A stretch of 64,000 nucleotides of DNA from Streptosporangium pseudovulgare (GTDB lineage: Bacteria > Actinomycetota > Actinomycetes > Streptosporangiales > Streptosporangiaceae), in the NCBI RefSeq assembly GCF_014648055.1, contig NZ_BMQJ01000003.1, positions 1 to 64,000 on the forward strand. Direction: 5' to 3'. The notes below the pieces were generated by a model. It worked only from the letters and a program-made list of their open reading frames with translations. It searched no databases and had not been told where the DNA came from. Of the stretch, positions 36,301 through 46,024 are shown piece by piece (the stretch's first letter is position 1; each line of letters starts with the position of its first letter). Position numbers and translations under genes: made by a program.

Positions 36301-38261
36301 GCACCATCGGCGTGGACGTGCAGAGCACCGACTTCACCGTGGCCGGCATCGGCGACATGTCCGGCGACGTGTTCGGCAACGGCATGCTGCTGTCCCAGCA
36401 CATCCGGCTGGTCGCCGCCTTCGACCACCGGCACGTCTTCGTCGACCCCGACCCGGACGCGGCCCGCGGCTACGCCGAGCGCGCCCGGCTGTTCGCGCTG
36501 CCCCGCAGCTCCTGGGCCGACTACGACGCCTCGCTCATCTCCAAGGGCGGCGGCGTCTGGCCCCGTACGGCCAAGTCGATCCCGGTCTCCCCGCAGATGC
36601 GCGCCGCGCTCGACCTGGCCGACGAGGTGACCTCGCTGGCGCCCAACGACCTGATCAGCGCCATCCTGCGGGCCCCGGTGGACCTGCTGTGGAACGGCGG
36701 GATCGGCACCTACGTCAAGGCGTCGAGCGAGTCGCACGCCGACGTCGGCGACAAGGCCAACGACGCGCTGCGGGTCGACGCCGCCGACCTGCGCTGCAAG
36801 GTGATCGGCGAGGGCGGCAACCTCGGCTTCACCCAGCTCGCCCGGATCGAGTTCGCGCTCAACGGCGGGCTGGTCAACACCGACTTCATCGACAACTCCG
36901 CCGGTGTGGACACCTCCGACCACGAGGTGAACATCAAGATCCTGCTGGACCGCGCGGTCCGCGACGGCGAGCTGACCGACAAGCAGCGCGACCAGATCTT
37001 CCTCGACATGACCGACGAGGTCGCCGAGCTGGTCCTGCGGGACAACTACGACCAGAACGTGGTGCTGGCCGCCGCCCGCGCCCAGGCGCCGGAGATGCTG
37101 CACATCCACGCGCGCCAGCTCCGCAGGCTGGAGCGGGCCGGGCTGCTCAACCGGGAGCTGGAGGCCCTGCCCTCGGACAAGACGATCGCCGAGCGGCGAC
37201 AGGCCGGGCTCGGGCTCAGCGCGCCGGAGTTCTCGGTGCTGCTGTCCTACACCAAGCTGGTGACGGACGCCGAGATCCTCGCCTCCGACCTGCCCGACGA
37301 CCCCTACCTGGCCTCCTGGCTGGTGTCCTACTTCCCGTCGGCGCTGCGCGAGCGGATGCGTCCCCACATGGACGCCCACCCGCTGCGCCGGGAGATCATC
37401 ACCACCTGCGTGGTGAACGACATGATCAACTCCAGCGGGACCACCTTCATGTTCCGGCTGGGGGAGGAGAGCGGCGCGTCCGCCCCCGACATCGCCCGCG
37501 CCTACCTCGTCACCCGCGAGGTCTTCGACCTGCCCAGCTTCTGGCGGCAGGTCGAGGAGCTGGACAACAAGGTGGACACCGCCACGCAGATCGCCATGGA
37601 GCTGGAGGCGCGCAAGCTGGCCGAGCGCGGCACCCGCTGGCTGCTCGGCAACCGCCGGGCGCCGCTCGACCTGGCCTCCACGGTCGACTTCTTCGCCAAG
37701 GGCATGAACGGCCTGCTGCCGCACCTGCCCAAGCTGCTGACCGGCTCGGACCTGTCGGCGTTCGAGGAGCGCCGCGACTCCTTCATCGCCCGGGGCGTGC
37801 CCGAGGAGCTGGCCGAGCGGGTCGCGTCGATGGTCCCGGCCTACTCCACGTTCGACCTGGTGGAGGTCGCCTCGCAGCTCGGCCGCCCGGTCGGCGAGGT
37901 GGCGGAGGTCTACTTCGACCTGGCCGACCGGCTCCAGCTGGCCGGGCTGCGCGAGCGCGTCATCGCGCTGCCGCGGGACAACCGGTGGAACTCCATGGCG
38001 CGGGCCGCGCTGCGCGACGACCTCTACGCCGCGCACGCCTCCCTCACCCGCGACGTCCTGGCCCACAGCACGCCGGGCCTGTCGCCGGAGGAGCGCCTGG
38101 CCCACTGGACCGAGGCGAACGCGGCGGCGGTGGCCCGGGCCCGGCAGACCCTGTCGGAGATCTGGGAGAGCGACAACTTCGACCTGGCGACGCTGTCGGT
38201 GGCGCTGCGCGCGATCCGCGCGCTGGTGGCCACGGTCAACCTGCCGCTCCGCGAGGTGTGA
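33384..38261 (+). CDS. gdh: Large NAD-dependent glutamate dehydrogenase (GDH-1600 class)
   Basis: Cytoplasmic enzyme that oxidises glutamate to 2-oxoglutarate and ammonia with NAD, mainly for amino-acid catabolism. The 1,625-residue length fits the large GDH class of Streptomyces and mycobacteria (Rv2476c). The N-terminal half holds ACT-like regulatory regions. The catalytic part has '[27 protein letters not shown]' and '[12 protein letters not shown]', and '[25 protein letters not shown]' lies before the NAD-binding fold; '[19 protein letters not shown]' also matches. The ATG at 33384 has AAAGGAG at 33367-33373; ATG 33351 is in frame but upstream of it. An inverted repeat just upstream suggests regulation. 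Confidence 0.96.
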   Translation: MPLNEAKDELLRSAAEMCAHTPGSEHVGAEEALAYLRLYYRHVAPEDLLSRDPVDVYGPAMAQRQLAEQRPQGRALVRAYNPTLEEHGWDPGCSVIEVVTDDMPFLVDSVTMELDRHEIGVHLVVHPQMRVRRDMTGRLLGRGEDDTTGQMLVESWMHFEVDRQADAAALRALEDDLQRILSDVRFAVEDFVKMRALAVQTAEDVSLNPPPLEPAEVEDSLELMRWLADGHFTFLGYREYRLEEGEDGDSLRQVPGTGLGILRHDKSGSESFAALSPELRAKARDRQQMMIITKANTRATVHRPAYLDYVGVKMFDAAGEVVGERRFLGLFTHVAYSESISRIPVLRRKLAEVLDLAGFTADSHDGKDLIEILETFPRDELFQTSVEQLLPIALGVLRLRERKQVRLFLRPDDYGRYISCLIYLPRDRYTTKIRVKLQNLLLKAIGGTSLDYSAMIGESALARLHVVVRGERGRPLSVDTVNVEELEAKLAAATRSWDDDLAAAIVELSSEEEAPHLVRRYATAFPEGYKADFPPRMAVADLRRLEELAESSDELGMNLYEPYDAAEGERRFKIYRIGAPVSLSQVLPLLQRMGVEVVDERPYEIDRDNDPDTKDAWIYDFGLRYTPSQEVDRDEFKRLFQDAFEALWHGRVESDGFNALVLAAGLTWRQAEILRVYAKYLRQAGTTFSQHYIEQVLLGNVRVARLLVRYFEARLDPRRAEDVRDELQDALHEEILGALEDVASLDEDRILRAYLEMIGATLRTNCFQTVDGQRKPYISLKLDSPSISVLPLPRPKFEVFVYSPRVEGVHLRFGKVARGGLRWSDRMEDFRTEVLGLVKAQMVKNTVIVPTGSKGGFVVKNPPRSGGREEVLAEGIACYRMFISGLLDITDNLVDGRVVPPADVVRHDEDDTYLVVAADKGTAKFSDIANEVAKDYGFWLGDAFASGGSVGYDHKGMGITARGAWESVKYHFRTIGVDVQSTDFTVAGIGDMSGDVFGNGMLLSQHIRLVAAFDHRHVFVDPDPDAARGYAERARLFALPRSSWADYDASLISKGGGVWPRTAKSIPVSPQMRAALDLADEVTSLAPNDLISAILRAPVDLLWNGGIGTYVKASSESHADVGDKANDALRVDAADLRCKVIGEGGNLGFTQLARIEFALNGGLVNTDFIDNSAGVDTSDHEVNIKILLDRAVRDGELTDKQRDQIFLDMTDEVAELVLRDNYDQNVVLAAARAQAPEMLHIHARQLRRLERAGLLNRELEALPSDKTIAERRQAGLGLSAPEFSVLLSYTKLVTDAEILASDLPDDPYLASWLVSYFPSALRERMRPHMDAHPLRREIITTCVVNDMINSSGTTFMFRLGEESGASAPDIARAYLVTREVFDLPSFWRQVEELDNKVDTATQIAMELEARKLAERGTRWLLGNRRAPLDLASTVDFFAKGMNGLLPHLPKLLTGSDLSAFEERRDSFIARGVPEELAERVASMVPAYSTFDLVEVASQLGRPVGEVAEVYFDLADRLQLAGLRERVIALPRDNRWNSMARAALRDDLYAAHASLTRDVLAHSTPGLSPEERLAHWTEANAAAVARARQTLSEIWESDNFDLATLSVALRAIRALVATVNLPLREV

Positions 38262-38267
38262 TCCCGA

Positions 38268-38313
38268 GCCGCGGGGCCCTCGGCGACCGGCCGGTCACCG
38301 AGGGCCCCGCGGC
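38268..38313. terminator. Bidirectional terminator between gdh and lipoprotein gene
   Basis: A perfect 16-bp stem (38268-38283 with 38298-38313) has a 14-nt loop that itself contains the palindrome GACCGGCCGGTC. It lies between two convergent stop codons. Confidence 0.85.
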
Positions 38314-38316
38314 CGG

Positions 38317-39357
38317 TCAGGTGCCGAAGACCTTGGTGACGGCGCCGAGGTAGGCGATGACCCGCGCCGGGCCGTGGGCGTTCCGGCGCGGGACGACGCT
38401 GACGTAGGGCTGTGTCTCCACGATGCGCAGCTCCTTGACCGGCAGGTTCGAGCCGGAGACCAGCCGCTCCAGGTGCTTCGGCACCCTGATCATCGCGCAG
38501 GGCACGACCTTGACCGTGAGGGTGTCTGTCCTGATCAGCGAGTACATGACCATGGCCCCGCCGTCGGCGGTGCGCAGCGCGCGCACCGGGTAGCCGCTCG
38601 CGCCGAAGATCGAGTCGTAGCCCTGGCAGTCGTCGGCCTTGTACTTCTTCCGCTCGGCCGCGATCTCCTCGGCGTAGCCGGTGGTGCGCCGGCCCTTCTC
38701 GACCAGCCCGGCCGCGATCCCCTGGGTGCCCTGCTCCGCCGCGGTCGCGTGCAGCGGCGCCATCAGCCGCGGGCTGATCTCCACGGACCGGTCGTCCTGG
38801 TCGAGCGCGGTGGCGTAGCCCTCGGCGTCCCTGGCGATCTCCGGGACCCTCTCGCCCGGCTCCAGCAGCGCGGTCGAGCTGACGCACCACCTGTCGTCGC
38901 GCTCGGTCAGGGTGAGCACGGCGGTGCGGGAGCCGCCCGCGGAGTCCTCGCGGCTCACCACCGCGGCGAACCAGTACGGCGCCCGCTGGACGCGGGGGAC
39001 CAGCAGCCGCGGCCGGCCCCAGGTGTGGTGGGGCGGCGCGCCGGCGGAGACGTTGAACGCGGCGGAGCTGAGGGCCTGCTGCGCGTCGCAGGTCTGCGCC
39101 AGCATGTACCTGCGGTCGGCGGCCAGGTGCGGCGTGGCGCCGCTCAGCACGCCCTCGGCGTCCAGGACGCCCGCCAGGGCGTCGTCCGCCTCCGCGAGGG
39201 TGACCGGGGGCTCGGCCGGGGCGGCGGGGGTGGGGGTCGATCCGGGCGGCATCCCGCCCTTGAGCGGCGTCTGGTCCCCGGGGCCGGAGCAGGCCGCGGC
39301 GCAGGTCACCAGCGCGAGGGCGAGCGCGAGCGGCCCGCGTCTCCGATGTGCCCGCAA
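38317..39357 (-). CDS. Predicted lipoprotein of unknown function
   Basis: A 346-residue exported lipoprotein. The signal '[21 protein letters not shown]' has a lipobox ending at Cys23, followed by a Pro/Thr-rich linker. The rest is a soluble domain with several cysteines that may form disulfides and no motif I recognise; notable stretches are '[35 protein letters not shown]' and '[34 protein letters not shown]', which hint at a two-domain beta-rich fold. It is divergent from prfB, with starts about 100 bp apart, and converges with gdh. Confidence 0.75.
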   Translation of the reverse strand: MRAHRRRGPLALALALVTCAAACSGPGDQTPLKGGMPPGSTPTPAAPAEPPVTLAEADDALAGVLDAEGVLSGATPHLAADRRYMLAQTCDAQQALSSAAFNVSAGAPPHHTWGRPRLLVPRVQRAPYWFAAVVSREDSAGGSRTAVLTLTERDDRWCVSSTALLEPGERVPEIARDAEGYATALDQDDRSVEISPRLMAPLHATAAEQGTQGIAAGLVEKGRRTTGYAEEIAAERKKYKADDCQGYDSIFGASGYPVRALRTADGGAMVMYSLIRTDTLTVKVVPCAMIRVPKHLERLVSGSNLPVKELRIVETQPYVSVVPRRNAHGPARVIAYLGAVTKVFGT

Positions 39358-39442
39358 CTGCCCGCCTCCTCGTGGTCCCCTCGCGCGCCCATGCTAGCCA
39401 CCGGCGGGCGCGAGCCGTACCCAACGGGGTTCGGTGGTCGCG

Positions 39443-39448
39443 TACCCT
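39443..39448 (+). promoter_or_regulatory. -10 box for leaderless prfB mRNA
   Basis: TACCCT ends eight bases before the GTG start of prfB. No ribosome-binding site is present, which supports a leaderless transcript. Confidence 0.45.
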
Positions 39449-39456
39449 TTACAGAC

Positions 39457-40572
39457 GTGGCAGTCATCGATCCGGCCGAAGAGATCAACGAGCTTACCGG
39501 CACGCTCGCCAGCATCCAGGACGTCCTCGACCTCGGCGTGATGCGCAAGCAGATCGAAGAGCTCGGGGAGCAGGCCGCCGAGCCCGACCTGTGGAACGAC
39601 CAGGAGCGGGCCCAGCAGGTCACCAGCAGGCTCTCCTACCTCCAGGGCGAGGTCAACAGGATCGAGTCGCTGGGGCGCCGGCTGGAGGACCTGGGGGTCC
39701 TCTACGAGCTCGCCGCCGCCGAGGACGACGAGGAGACCCGCGCCGAGGCCGACCGCGAGCTGGAGTCGCTCAAGAACGACATCGGCGCCCTGGAGGTGCG
39801 CACCCTCCTGTCGGGCGAGTACGACGCCCGCGAGGCCGTCGTCACGATCAACTCCCAGGCGGGCGGCGTCGACGCCGCCGACTGGGCGCAGATGCTCCTG
39901 CGGATGTACCTCCGCTGGGCCGAGCGCAAGGGCTACCCGACGGAGGTCTACGAGACCTCCTACGCCGAGGAGGCCGGTATAAAGTCGGCCACCTTCACCG
40001 TCAAGGCCCCCTACGCGTACGGCACGCTCCGCGGCGAGCACGGCACCCACCGCCTGGTGCGGATCAGCCCGTTCGACAACCAGGGCCGCCGCCAGACCTC
40101 ATTCGCGGGCGTGGACGTGGTGCCGGTCGTCGAGACGACCGACCACATCGACATCAACGAGGACGACCTGCGCGTCGACGTCTACCGTTCCTCGGGGCCC
40201 GGCGGTCAGGGCGTCAACACCACCGACTCGGCGGTCCGCCTGACCCACCTGCCCACCGGGATCGTCGTCTCCTGCCAGAACGAGCGCTCGCAGCTGCAGA
40301 ACAAGGCCACCGCCATGGCGGTCCTGCAGTCCAAGCTGCTGGAGCGCAAGCGGCAGGAGGAGGCCGCGGCGCTGAACGAGCTGCGCGGCGAGTCGACGAC
40401 GTCGTGGGGCACCCAGATCCGCAACTACGTGCTGCACCCGTACCAGATCGTCAAGGACCTCCGCACGGGTTCGGAGGCCGGCAACCCGGCCGCGGTGCTC
40501 GACGGCGACCTCGACCAGTTCATCGAGGCGGAGATCCGCTGGACGCGCCGCCAGGAGTCGGGCGCGGAGTGA
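39457..40572 (+). CDS. prfB: Peptide chain release factor 2
   Basis: Terminates translation at UGA and UAA codons. The 371-residue protein carries the RF2 anticodon-like motif SPF ('[20 protein letters not shown]') and the catalytic '[24 protein letters not shown]' with GGQ. The frame is uninterrupted from the GTG at 39457, so the programmed +1 frameshift found in many bacterial prfB genes is absent, as is usual in high-GC actinobacteria. It stands at the head of the prfB-ftsE-ftsX-smpB block. Confidence 0.96.
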   Translation: MAVIDPAEEINELTGTLASIQDVLDLGVMRKQIEELGEQAAEPDLWNDQERAQQVTSRLSYLQGEVNRIESLGRRLEDLGVLYELAAAEDDEETRAEADRELESLKNDIGALEVRTLLSGEYDAREAVVTINSQAGGVDAADWAQMLLRMYLRWAERKGYPTEVYETSYAEEAGIKSATFTVKAPYAYGTLRGEHGTHRLVRISPFDNQGRRQTSFAGVDVVPVVETTDHIDINEDDLRVDVYRSSGPGGQGVNTTDSAVRLTHLPTGIVVSCQNERSQLQNKATAMAVLQSKLLERKRQEEAAALNELRGESTTSWGTQIRNYVLHPYQIVKDLRTGSEAGNPAAVLDGDLDQFIEAEIRWTRRQESGAE

Positions 40573-40620
40573 CGGCCGGATGACGCCGCCGGGCGTCCGG
40601 GCGGACCGTCGTACGGCGGC

Positions 40621-40648
40621 CGGGCGCCGGGGCGCCGTCCGGCGCCCG
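40621..40648. terminator. Terminator between prfB and the zinc-ribbon gene
   Basis: CGGGCGCCGG (40621-40630) pairs with CCGGCGCCCG (40639-40648) over an 8-nt loop between convergent genes. Confidence 0.7.
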
Positions 40649-40660
40649 CCAGGAGCCCTC

Positions 40661-40852
40661 TCAGGCCCCGGTGAGGTGGTTCAGGGCCAGGGACAGCAGG
40701 AGCAGCGCGACCAGCGCCAGCAGCACCATCGTGGCCGCCGTGCCGTCCAGGCCGTGGTGGTGCATCCGCTCGCGAGCGGCGCGGCACTGAGGACAGCGGC
40801 CCTCGGCGACAGGGTGCGCGCATCGCGCGCAGACCAAGTCCTCACAGCTCAT
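40661..40852 (-). CDS. Small zinc-ribbon membrane protein
   Basis: A 63-residue protein with two CxxC knuckles, C8-x2-C11 and C20-x2-C23, forming a likely zinc ribbon, followed by a single membrane helix at about 40-58. The ribosome-binding site AAGGAGG is strong, so I believe it is a real gene. It is divergent from ftsE and convergent with prfB. Function unknown; the cytosolic zinc domain and tail-anchored helix suggest a small adaptor. Confidence 0.75.
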   Translation of the reverse strand: MSCEDLVCARCAHPVAEGRCPQCRAARERMHHHGLDGTAATMVLLALVALLLLSLALNHLTGA

Positions 40853-40946
40853 ACGTCCTCCTTCTAGCCTTCAGAACCACTTTATGCGGTCGTTACCGGG
40901 CGGCCGAATCGTTTTGTTTCCGTTATGGACTTTCCAGGCCTGTCTT

Positions 40947-41068
40947 CCCCCTAGACTGGGCTCCGGCCACCGGAACGTCGATCCTCGGTAAAGACCGGCG
41001 CCCCCCGGCCGGCGAGAGGCGAAGGCGAAGCTCCGCCACTACCTCGACCGTCCTACCCCCTAGACTGG
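40947..41068 (+). promoter_or_regulatory. Repeated promoter-like element upstream of ftsE
   Basis: CCCCCTAGACTGG occurs at 40947-40959 and again at 41056-41068. Each copy contains the -10-like hexamer TAGACT. The downstream copy would start transcription about a dozen bases before the ftsE GTG. Clear -35 boxes are not visible. Confidence 0.45.
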
Positions 41069-41085
41069 CATGCCGTGATGCGCCC

Positions 41086-41775
41086 GTGATCCATTTTGAT
41101 AATGTCACCAAGGTCTACGCGAACCAGAACCGGCCCGCGCTGGACCACGTCAGCGTCGATGTCGACAAGGGTGAGTTCGTGTTCCTCGTCGGCCCCTCCG
41201 GGTCGGGGAAGTCCACCTTCCTGCGCCTGATCCTCAAGGAGGAGCGCCCCGACTCCGGGGTGATCCAGGTGGCCGGCAAGGACCTCGCCCGGCTGTCCAA
41301 CTTCAAGGTGCCGCACCTGCGGCGCCGGATCGGCTGCGTGTTCCAGGACTTCCGGCTCCTGCCGAACAAGAACGTGTACGAGAACGTCGCGTTCGCCCTC
41401 GAGGTGATCGGCAAGCCGCGGCGGTTCATCCGCAAGGTCGTGCCCGAGGTCGTCGAGCTCGTCGGCCTGGAGGGCAAGGCCCACCGGATGCCCGACGAGC
41501 TGTCCGGCGGTGAGCAGCAGCGGGTCGCGATGGCCCGCGCGTTCGTCAACCGGCCGATGATCCTCCTGGCCGACGAGCCCACCGGCAACATCGACCCGGC
41601 CACGAGTATCGGCATCATGAAGGTGCTCGACCGGATCAACCGGACGGGCACCACCGTCGTCATGGCCACGCACGACGCGGCCATCGTCGACTCCATGCGC
41701 AAACGCGTAGTGGAACTGGAGGACGGCAAGATCGTCCGAGACCAGTCGCGTGGCGTGTACGGCCAGGCGTACTGA
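41086..41775 (+). CDS. ftsE: Cell-division ATP-binding protein FtsE
   Basis: Cytoplasmic ATPase of the FtsEX complex, which activates peptidoglycan hydrolases at the division site. The 229-residue ABC protein has Walker A 'GPSGSGKST' at about 36-44, the Q-loop '[22 protein letters not shown]', signature '[14 protein letters not shown]' and Walker B '[12 protein letters not shown]'. The start is GTG 41086 without a clear ribosome-binding site, 13 bases or so after a predicted transcription start. It is followed 33 bp later by ftsX. Confidence 0.96.
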   Translation: MIHFDNVTKVYANQNRPALDHVSVDVDKGEFVFLVGPSGSGKSTFLRLILKEERPDSGVIQVAGKDLARLSNFKVPHLRRRIGCVFQDFRLLPNKNVYENVAFALEVIGKPRRFIRKVVPEVVELVGLEGKAHRMPDELSGGEQQRVAMARAFVNRPMILLADEPTGNIDPATSIGIMKVLDRINRTGTTVVMATHDAAIVDSMRKRVVELEDGKIVRDQSRGVYGQAY

Positions 41776-41808
41776 CACACCAGTACCGGCAGCAGCGACA
41801 GGAAGAGC

Positions 41809-42714
41809 ATGCGGGCAAACTTCATCTTCTCCGAGGTCTGGATCGGCCTCCGTCGTAACCTCACGATGACCGTCGCGGTGATCGTGACCGTGGCGATCGG
41901 CATGGCCCTGCTGGGCGTCGGCCTGATGATCAATTCCCAGATCTCCACCATGAAGGACTTCTGGTCGGACAAGGTCGAGGTCTCGGTCTTCCTGTGCAAG
42001 AAGGTCGACCCCTTCCCGGCGTGCAAGGGCAGCGGCGGGGTGAACGCCCAGGAACGGGCCGCCCTCAAGCAGCAGATCGAGGCGATGCCGCAGGTCGAGT
42101 CGGTCGCCTTCGAGGACTCCGCGCACGCCTACGAGGTCTACAAGTCGCAGAACGCCGGCAACACCGTGCTGCTGTCGGCGATCCGGGCCGAGGACATGCC
42201 GGAGTCGTTCCGGGTGAAGCTCAAGGACCCGGACACCTACACCGCGGTGATCGAGCAGCTCAAGGGAGCCCCCGGCGTCTCCAACGCGATCAACCAGAAG
42301 GAGCTTCTGGAGAAGTTCTTCGCCCTGCTGGAGAGCCTGCGCTGGGCCGCCCTGGTGGTCGCCATCATCCTGGTCTTCGCGGCCACGCTGCTGATCGGCA
42401 ACACCGTCCGGCTGTCGGCCTACAACCGCAGACGCGAGACCGGGATCATGCGGCTGGTGGGCGCGTCCAACATCTACATCCAGCTGCCGTTCGTCATGGA
42501 GGGCGTCATCGCCGGCCTGATCGGCGGTGTGATGTCCGGGGTGCTGCTGATGGTCAGCAAGGTGTTCCTCTTCGACAAGGTGCAGGTCTACCTCGCCAAC
42601 ACCGTGCTCACCTGGGAGACCGTGACCAAGGTCATCCTCATCACGCTGGTCTTCGGTGTGGTGATCTGTATCCTGGCGTCGTTCGTCACGCTCCGCCGCT
42701 ACCTGCGGGTGTGA
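41809..42714 (+). CDS. ftsX: Cell-division membrane protein FtsX
   Basis: Membrane partner of FtsE; its extracellular domain contacts hydrolases such as RipC-type enzymes. The 301-residue protein has one N-terminal helix (about 20-42), an extracellular domain (45-180) with two cysteines nine residues apart (C63 and C72) that might form a disulfide, and three C-terminal helices. 'YNRRRETGIMRLVGASNIYIQLPFVMEGVIAGLIGG' is the typical FtsX/MacB loop. ATG 41809 follows a weak GAAGAG. Confidence 0.95.
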   Translation: MRANFIFSEVWIGLRRNLTMTVAVIVTVAIGMALLGVGLMINSQISTMKDFWSDKVEVSVFLCKKVDPFPACKGSGGVNAQERAALKQQIEAMPQVESVAFEDSAHAYEVYKSQNAGNTVLLSAIRAEDMPESFRVKLKDPDTYTAVIEQLKGAPGVSNAINQKELLEKFFALLESLRWAALVVAIILVFAATLLIGNTVRLSAYNRRRETGIMRLVGASNIYIQLPFVMEGVIAGLIGGVMSGVLLMVSKVFLFDKVQVYLANTVLTWETVTKVILITLVFGVVICILASFVTLRRYLRV

Positions 42715-42781
42715 CGCCTCGATGACCCTCGTGCCGGACATGCGCGCGATCTCGGGCGCGGTAGGCCGTCCCGGGCACCGG

Positions 42782-42787
42782 TAGGCT
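42782..42787 (+). promoter_or_regulatory. -10 box for leaderless smpB mRNA
   Basis: TAGGCT ends six bases before the smpB ATG at 42794, placing the predicted transcript start at the start codon. This gives smpB a promoter separate from ftsEX. Confidence 0.45.
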
Positions 42788-42793
42788 CGAAGC

Positions 42794-43261
42794 ATGCCAC
42801 GTGAGACCGGGCGGAAGGCCATCGCCCAGAACAAGCGTGCCTGGCACGACTACCACATCGAGGAGACCTTCGAGGCCGGCCTCGTGCTGCAGGGCACCGA
42901 GGTCAAGTCGCTCCGCCTGGGGCGGGCGTCCCTCGTCGACGGGTACGCCACGATCAAGGACGGCGAGGCCTGGCTGATCAACGTCCACATCCCCGAGTAC
43001 ACGATGGGGACGTGGACCAACCACGCGGCGCGCCGTACCCGCAAGCTGCTGCTCCACCGCAAGGAGCTCGACAAGCTCGCCGCCAAGACCAAGGAGGGCG
43101 GCCTCACCCTGGTGCCGCTCGCGCTGTACTTCAAGGACGGCAAGGCCAAGATCGAGATTGGCCTCGCGAAGGGCAAGAAGGACTGGGACAAGCGGCAGAC
43201 GCTGGCCGAGCAGCAGGCCAAGCGGGAGATGGCCCGCGCGCTCAGGTACAGGAACAGGTAA
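42794..43261 (+). CDS. smpB: SsrA-binding protein SmpB
   Basis: RNA-binding partner of tmRNA in trans-translation, needed to rescue stalled ribosomes. The 155-residue protein has the family motifs '[29 protein letters not shown]', '[17 protein letters not shown]' and the basic C-terminal tail '[23 protein letters not shown]' that enters the decoding centre. ssrA itself lies 2.3 kb downstream on the same strand, separated by a PBP homologue. Confidence 0.97.
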   Translation: MPRETGRKAIAQNKRAWHDYHIEETFEAGLVLQGTEVKSLRLGRASLVDGYATIKDGEAWLINVHIPEYTMGTWTNHAARRTRKLLLHRKELDKLAAKTKEGGLTLVPLALYFKDGKAKIEIGLAKGKKDWDKRQTLAEQQAKREMARALRYRNR

Positions 43262-43263
43262 CT

Positions 43264-45162
43264 GTGACGGGGAAGGCTCGGCGCGCCGTCGCCGCGGCGC
43301 TCACGCTGGTCGCGACCGTACCCCTGCTGTCGGCGTGCCTTGAGGAGCCGTCGGCCCACGAGGCGGTCCGCGACTTCCTGGTCGGCTGGCAGACGGGTGA
43401 CTACGCCGCCGCCGCCAGGCGCACCGACGGCGACGAGAAGGTGGTCCGCAGGGCCCTGGAGGACGCCAAGATCCAGCTCGACGCGGCCTCGTTCCGCTTC
43501 CGGCTGACCGGTCTGCGCGGCGGACAGGGCGACCAGGACGAGCAGGCCGAGGCCGACTTCGCGGCCGAGGTCGACCTGGGGGAGAACAACCCCCTGTGGG
43601 AGTACGACGGGAAGCTGCCGCTGCGCCTGGTGAACGGCCAGTGGAAGGTGCACTGGTCGCCCAGCGTCCTGCATCCCGACCTGCACGAGGGCCAGCGGTT
43701 CGCGGTGGACATCAAGCCCCAGGGGCGCAACCCGATCCAGGACCGCACCGGTGAGCCCCTCCAGCAGGAGACCACGCTCTACGTGGCGAACGTCACGCCG
43801 GCCGAGCTGAAGAACCCGTCCGAGGTCTGCGAGCGGCTGGCCAAGGTCACCGGGTTCCCGCAGGACCGCCTGCTGAGCCGGATCCGGTCGGCCCGGCCGG
43901 ACGCGGCCGTGCCGCTGGCCACCTTCGGCGGCAGGCGCTACGCGCAGCTGGAGTCCCAGCTGAAGGCCATCCCCGGCATCACCATCGCCAAGGATCCGCA
44001 GCCGCTGGCGCCCGACTCGCCCAAGCAGATCGTGGGCATCGTCTCCGCGGTCACCGCCGACCTCCAGCAGCAGCTCGGCGGCCCCCAGCGGGCGGGCGAC
44101 ACGGTCGGCCGCACCGGGCTGCAGAAGGCGTACCAGGAGTACCTCACCGGCTCGACCGAGACCAGCGTGATCACGCTGGACGTCAAGACGACGAAGAAGG
44201 TGGCCGAGCTGCACAAGTGGGAGGGACGCCCCACCTCGCCGGTGCAGACCACCCTCGACCGCGGCGTCCAGAAGGCGGCGGACGACGCGCTGCTCGGTGT
44301 CACGCCCGGCATGCTGGTCGCGGTGCAGGCCTCCACCGGCGAGGTGCGGGCCGTCGGCACCACCAAGGAGTACCACCAGGAGAAGGACGCCCTGGCCGGG
44401 CGGTTCCACCCGGGCTCGGCCTTCTCGCTCATGGCCGTCGAGGGGCTGATCAAGGCGGGGACGAACTTCAAGCAGAAGCTCGCCTGCCCCGCGGAGCGGA
44501 GCGTCGGCGGCGCCCGCTTCCGCCAGTCCGGGCCGCCCGCCCCGGGCACGCCCACCGTCCAGGGGGCCTTCGCCACCGGCTGCGTGACGGCGCTGGCCTC
44601 GCTGGCCCGCAAGGTGGACGGCGCCGAGCTGGCGGCCGGCGCGGCGAAGTTCGGCCTGGGCACGCGCTGGAACCTGCCGCTTTCGACGTTCAGCGGCTCG
44701 ATGCGGCCCCTGAAGGGCGACGCGGCCACGGCGCGGGCCATCGCGGGCCAGAACGTGCTGGTCAGCCCGCTGACCATGGCCCTGGTGGCGGGGGCGGTCG
44801 CCTCTCCCACGGGCACCTGGCACCCGCCCGTCCTGGTCACCGACCCCAAGGAGCCCGACCCGTCGGCCGAGACCAAGCCGGTGACGCCGCCCGCGCAGAT
44901 CAAGCTCGACGACAGGACGGTCGCCACCCTCAGGACGCTCATGCGGGCCGGGGTGACCGCAGGTTCGGCCGCCGCCGCGGCGGCCCCGGGCGACCCGGTG
45001 TACGGCGTCACCGCCACCGCGGCCCGCGGCCGCAAGCCTCTGGCGTGGTTCGTCGGCTGGCAGGGGGACACGGCGGTGGCGGTGCTGATGGAGAGCACCG
45101 ACCCCGCCGCCGGGGCGGCCGTCGCCGGCCGGTTCTTCCGGGGGCTGCGCGCGGGCCTGTGA
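43264..45162 (+). CDS. Catalytically dead penicillin-binding-protein homologue (lipoprotein)
   Basis: A 632-residue exported protein with lipobox LSAC (Cys near residue 25), an NTF2-like MecA_N domain ('AVRDFLVGWQTGDYAAAARRT'), and a transpeptidase-fold domain alignable with the active PBP encoded at 24604-26160. All three catalytic motifs are lost: SxxK reads SAFS (385-388), SxN reads GCV (439-441) and KTG reads VTA (582-584). The reading frame is intact, so it is a conserved pseudoenzyme rather than a decayed gene. Start GTG 43264 lies 2 bp after the smpB stop, suggesting coupled expression. A scaffold, regulator or beta-lactam-insensitive binder is possible. Confidence 0.85.
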   Translation: MTGKARRAVAAALTLVATVPLLSACLEEPSAHEAVRDFLVGWQTGDYAAAARRTDGDEKVVRRALEDAKIQLDAASFRFRLTGLRGGQGDQDEQAEADFAAEVDLGENNPLWEYDGKLPLRLVNGQWKVHWSPSVLHPDLHEGQRFAVDIKPQGRNPIQDRTGEPLQQETTLYVANVTPAELKNPSEVCERLAKVTGFPQDRLLSRIRSARPDAAVPLATFGGRRYAQLESQLKAIPGITIAKDPQPLAPDSPKQIVGIVSAVTADLQQQLGGPQRAGDTVGRTGLQKAYQEYLTGSTETSVITLDVKTTKKVAELHKWEGRPTSPVQTTLDRGVQKAADDALLGVTPGMLVAVQASTGEVRAVGTTKEYHQEKDALAGRFHPGSAFSLMAVEGLIKAGTNFKQKLACPAERSVGGARFRQSGPPAPGTPTVQGAFATGCVTALASLARKVDGAELAAGAAKFGLGTRWNLPLSTFSGSMRPLKGDAATARAIAGQNVLVSPLTMALVAGAVASPTGTWHPPVLVTDPKEPDPSAETKPVTPPAQIKLDDRTVATLRTLMRAGVTAGSAAAAAAPGDPVYGVTATAARGRKPLAWFVGWQGDTAVAVLMESTDPAAGAAVAGRFFRGLRAGL

Positions 45163-45172
45163 CCGATCCCCG

Positions 45173-45227
45173 CCGGACGGGTCACGGCCCCCGGATGGGG
45201 CCCGCCCGGGGACTGTGACCCGTCCGG
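45173..45227 (+). terminator. Terminator after the inactive PBP gene
   Basis: A perfect 13-bp outer stem (45173-45185 with 45215-45227) encloses a second GC-rich hairpin. It begins 10 bp after the stop codon. Confidence 0.75.
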
Positions 45228-45589
45228 GCGGAGACGGAACCGGGCGCCTCGTCGGCCCCCTGCGCACTCCCGGTGACAATCTCGTCGCCCCGAGCAACCA
45301 TGGGGTGCCCGCGCTGCGTCCTTCCAGGTGACCGGGCATCGCTTGGGGGGTTGCGGGCCCGGTCGCTGTGATGGCACCGGGGTCTCGTCTCGGGGAGGCC
45401 CCGCCGTCCGGACCGGCTCGACCCTGCCGGTCGATCCCGGGGGCGCGCGGCGCGACGCCCGCGTCCCCGGGATTTCCGGATTTTCCCGCCCGGAAGGGCT
45501 CCCGGGCGGGAATCAGGTTGGCATCGATGGTGTTGTTACGGGTATCTTCGGATCGCCCGCCTTTCGAGGCCGGGTTGACAACTCAACAG
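45228..45589 (+). other. ssrA upstream region
   Basis: No gene is visible. An 11-bp hairpin (45483-45493 with 45502-45512) is followed by a possible promoter, TTGGCA (45518-45523) and TATCTT (45543-45548), with a 19-bp spacer. A small hairpin GTTGA-CAAC-TCAAC (45574-45587) touches the mature tmRNA 5' end and may belong to the precursor. Confidence 0.45.
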
Positions 45590-45974
45590 GGGGGTGACTG
45601 GTTTCGACTTTGGCTTTGCAACTCAGGGGAAGCGGGTCGAGGACTGCGGACATAACCTCGTTAACACTGTGACCGCGACCAACAAGTGCCAATAAGACGC
45701 ACTCCGAGGTCAGCCAGGGCAACCTGGCCCTCGCCGCCTAAGCAGCGAGTGACCTCTGCCGGCCCGGGAGCGCCTCCGGCCCGGATCCGGCATCGCTAGG
45801 AGGCTCAACCGATCGACCCGGCCACGGGGGAGATCGGGAAATCTAACAGTGGCTGAGCCCGTCGGCGACTTGCCTGCGTGATCGCCGGGGCTGAGAAAAG
45901 CACAGCGGGCTGCACCCGGAGAAGCCCTGTCTTGGAGCTGAAGGACGCGGGTTCGATTCCCGCCACCTCCACCA
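45590..45974 (+). ncRNA. ssrA: tmRNA (SsrA)
   Basis: Transfer-messenger RNA of about 385 nt that frees stalled ribosomes and tags the incomplete protein for degradation. The 5' end GGGGGTG (45590-45596) pairs with CACCTCC (45964-45970), followed by encoded ACCA, forming the tRNA-like acceptor stem. The T-arm GGGTTCGATTCCC and the D-loop segment ACTGGTTTCGACT are conserved. The tag frame runs from the GCC resume codon at 45688 to TAA at 45739-45741 and encodes ANKTHSEVSQGNLALAA, whose ALAA end is the protease signal. It is a single-piece tmRNA. Confidence 0.96.
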
Positions 45975-45983
45975 CCCCATGAG

Positions 45984-46024
45984 GAAGCCCGCCGGGGCGA
46001 GTAGCACTCGCCCCGGCGGGCTTC
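45984..46024 (+). terminator. Intrinsic terminator of ssrA
   Basis: A perfect 19-bp stem (45984-46002 with 46006-46024) has a 3-nt loop, starting 10 bp past the CCA end. Confidence 0.9.

Noticed and set aside
33411..38105. 1,564-codon open frame opposite gdh
   Set aside because: Same third-position GC artefact; no motif, no ribosome-binding site and full overlap with a certain gene.
39457..39560. Programmed frameshift in prfB
   Set aside because: The frame is continuous from the GTG and no in-frame TGA or CTTTGA-type site is found.
45942..45974. Separate tRNA gene
   Set aside because: The T-arm and CCA end belong to tmRNA; the 5' acceptor half is 370 bases upstream and no anticodon arm exists.
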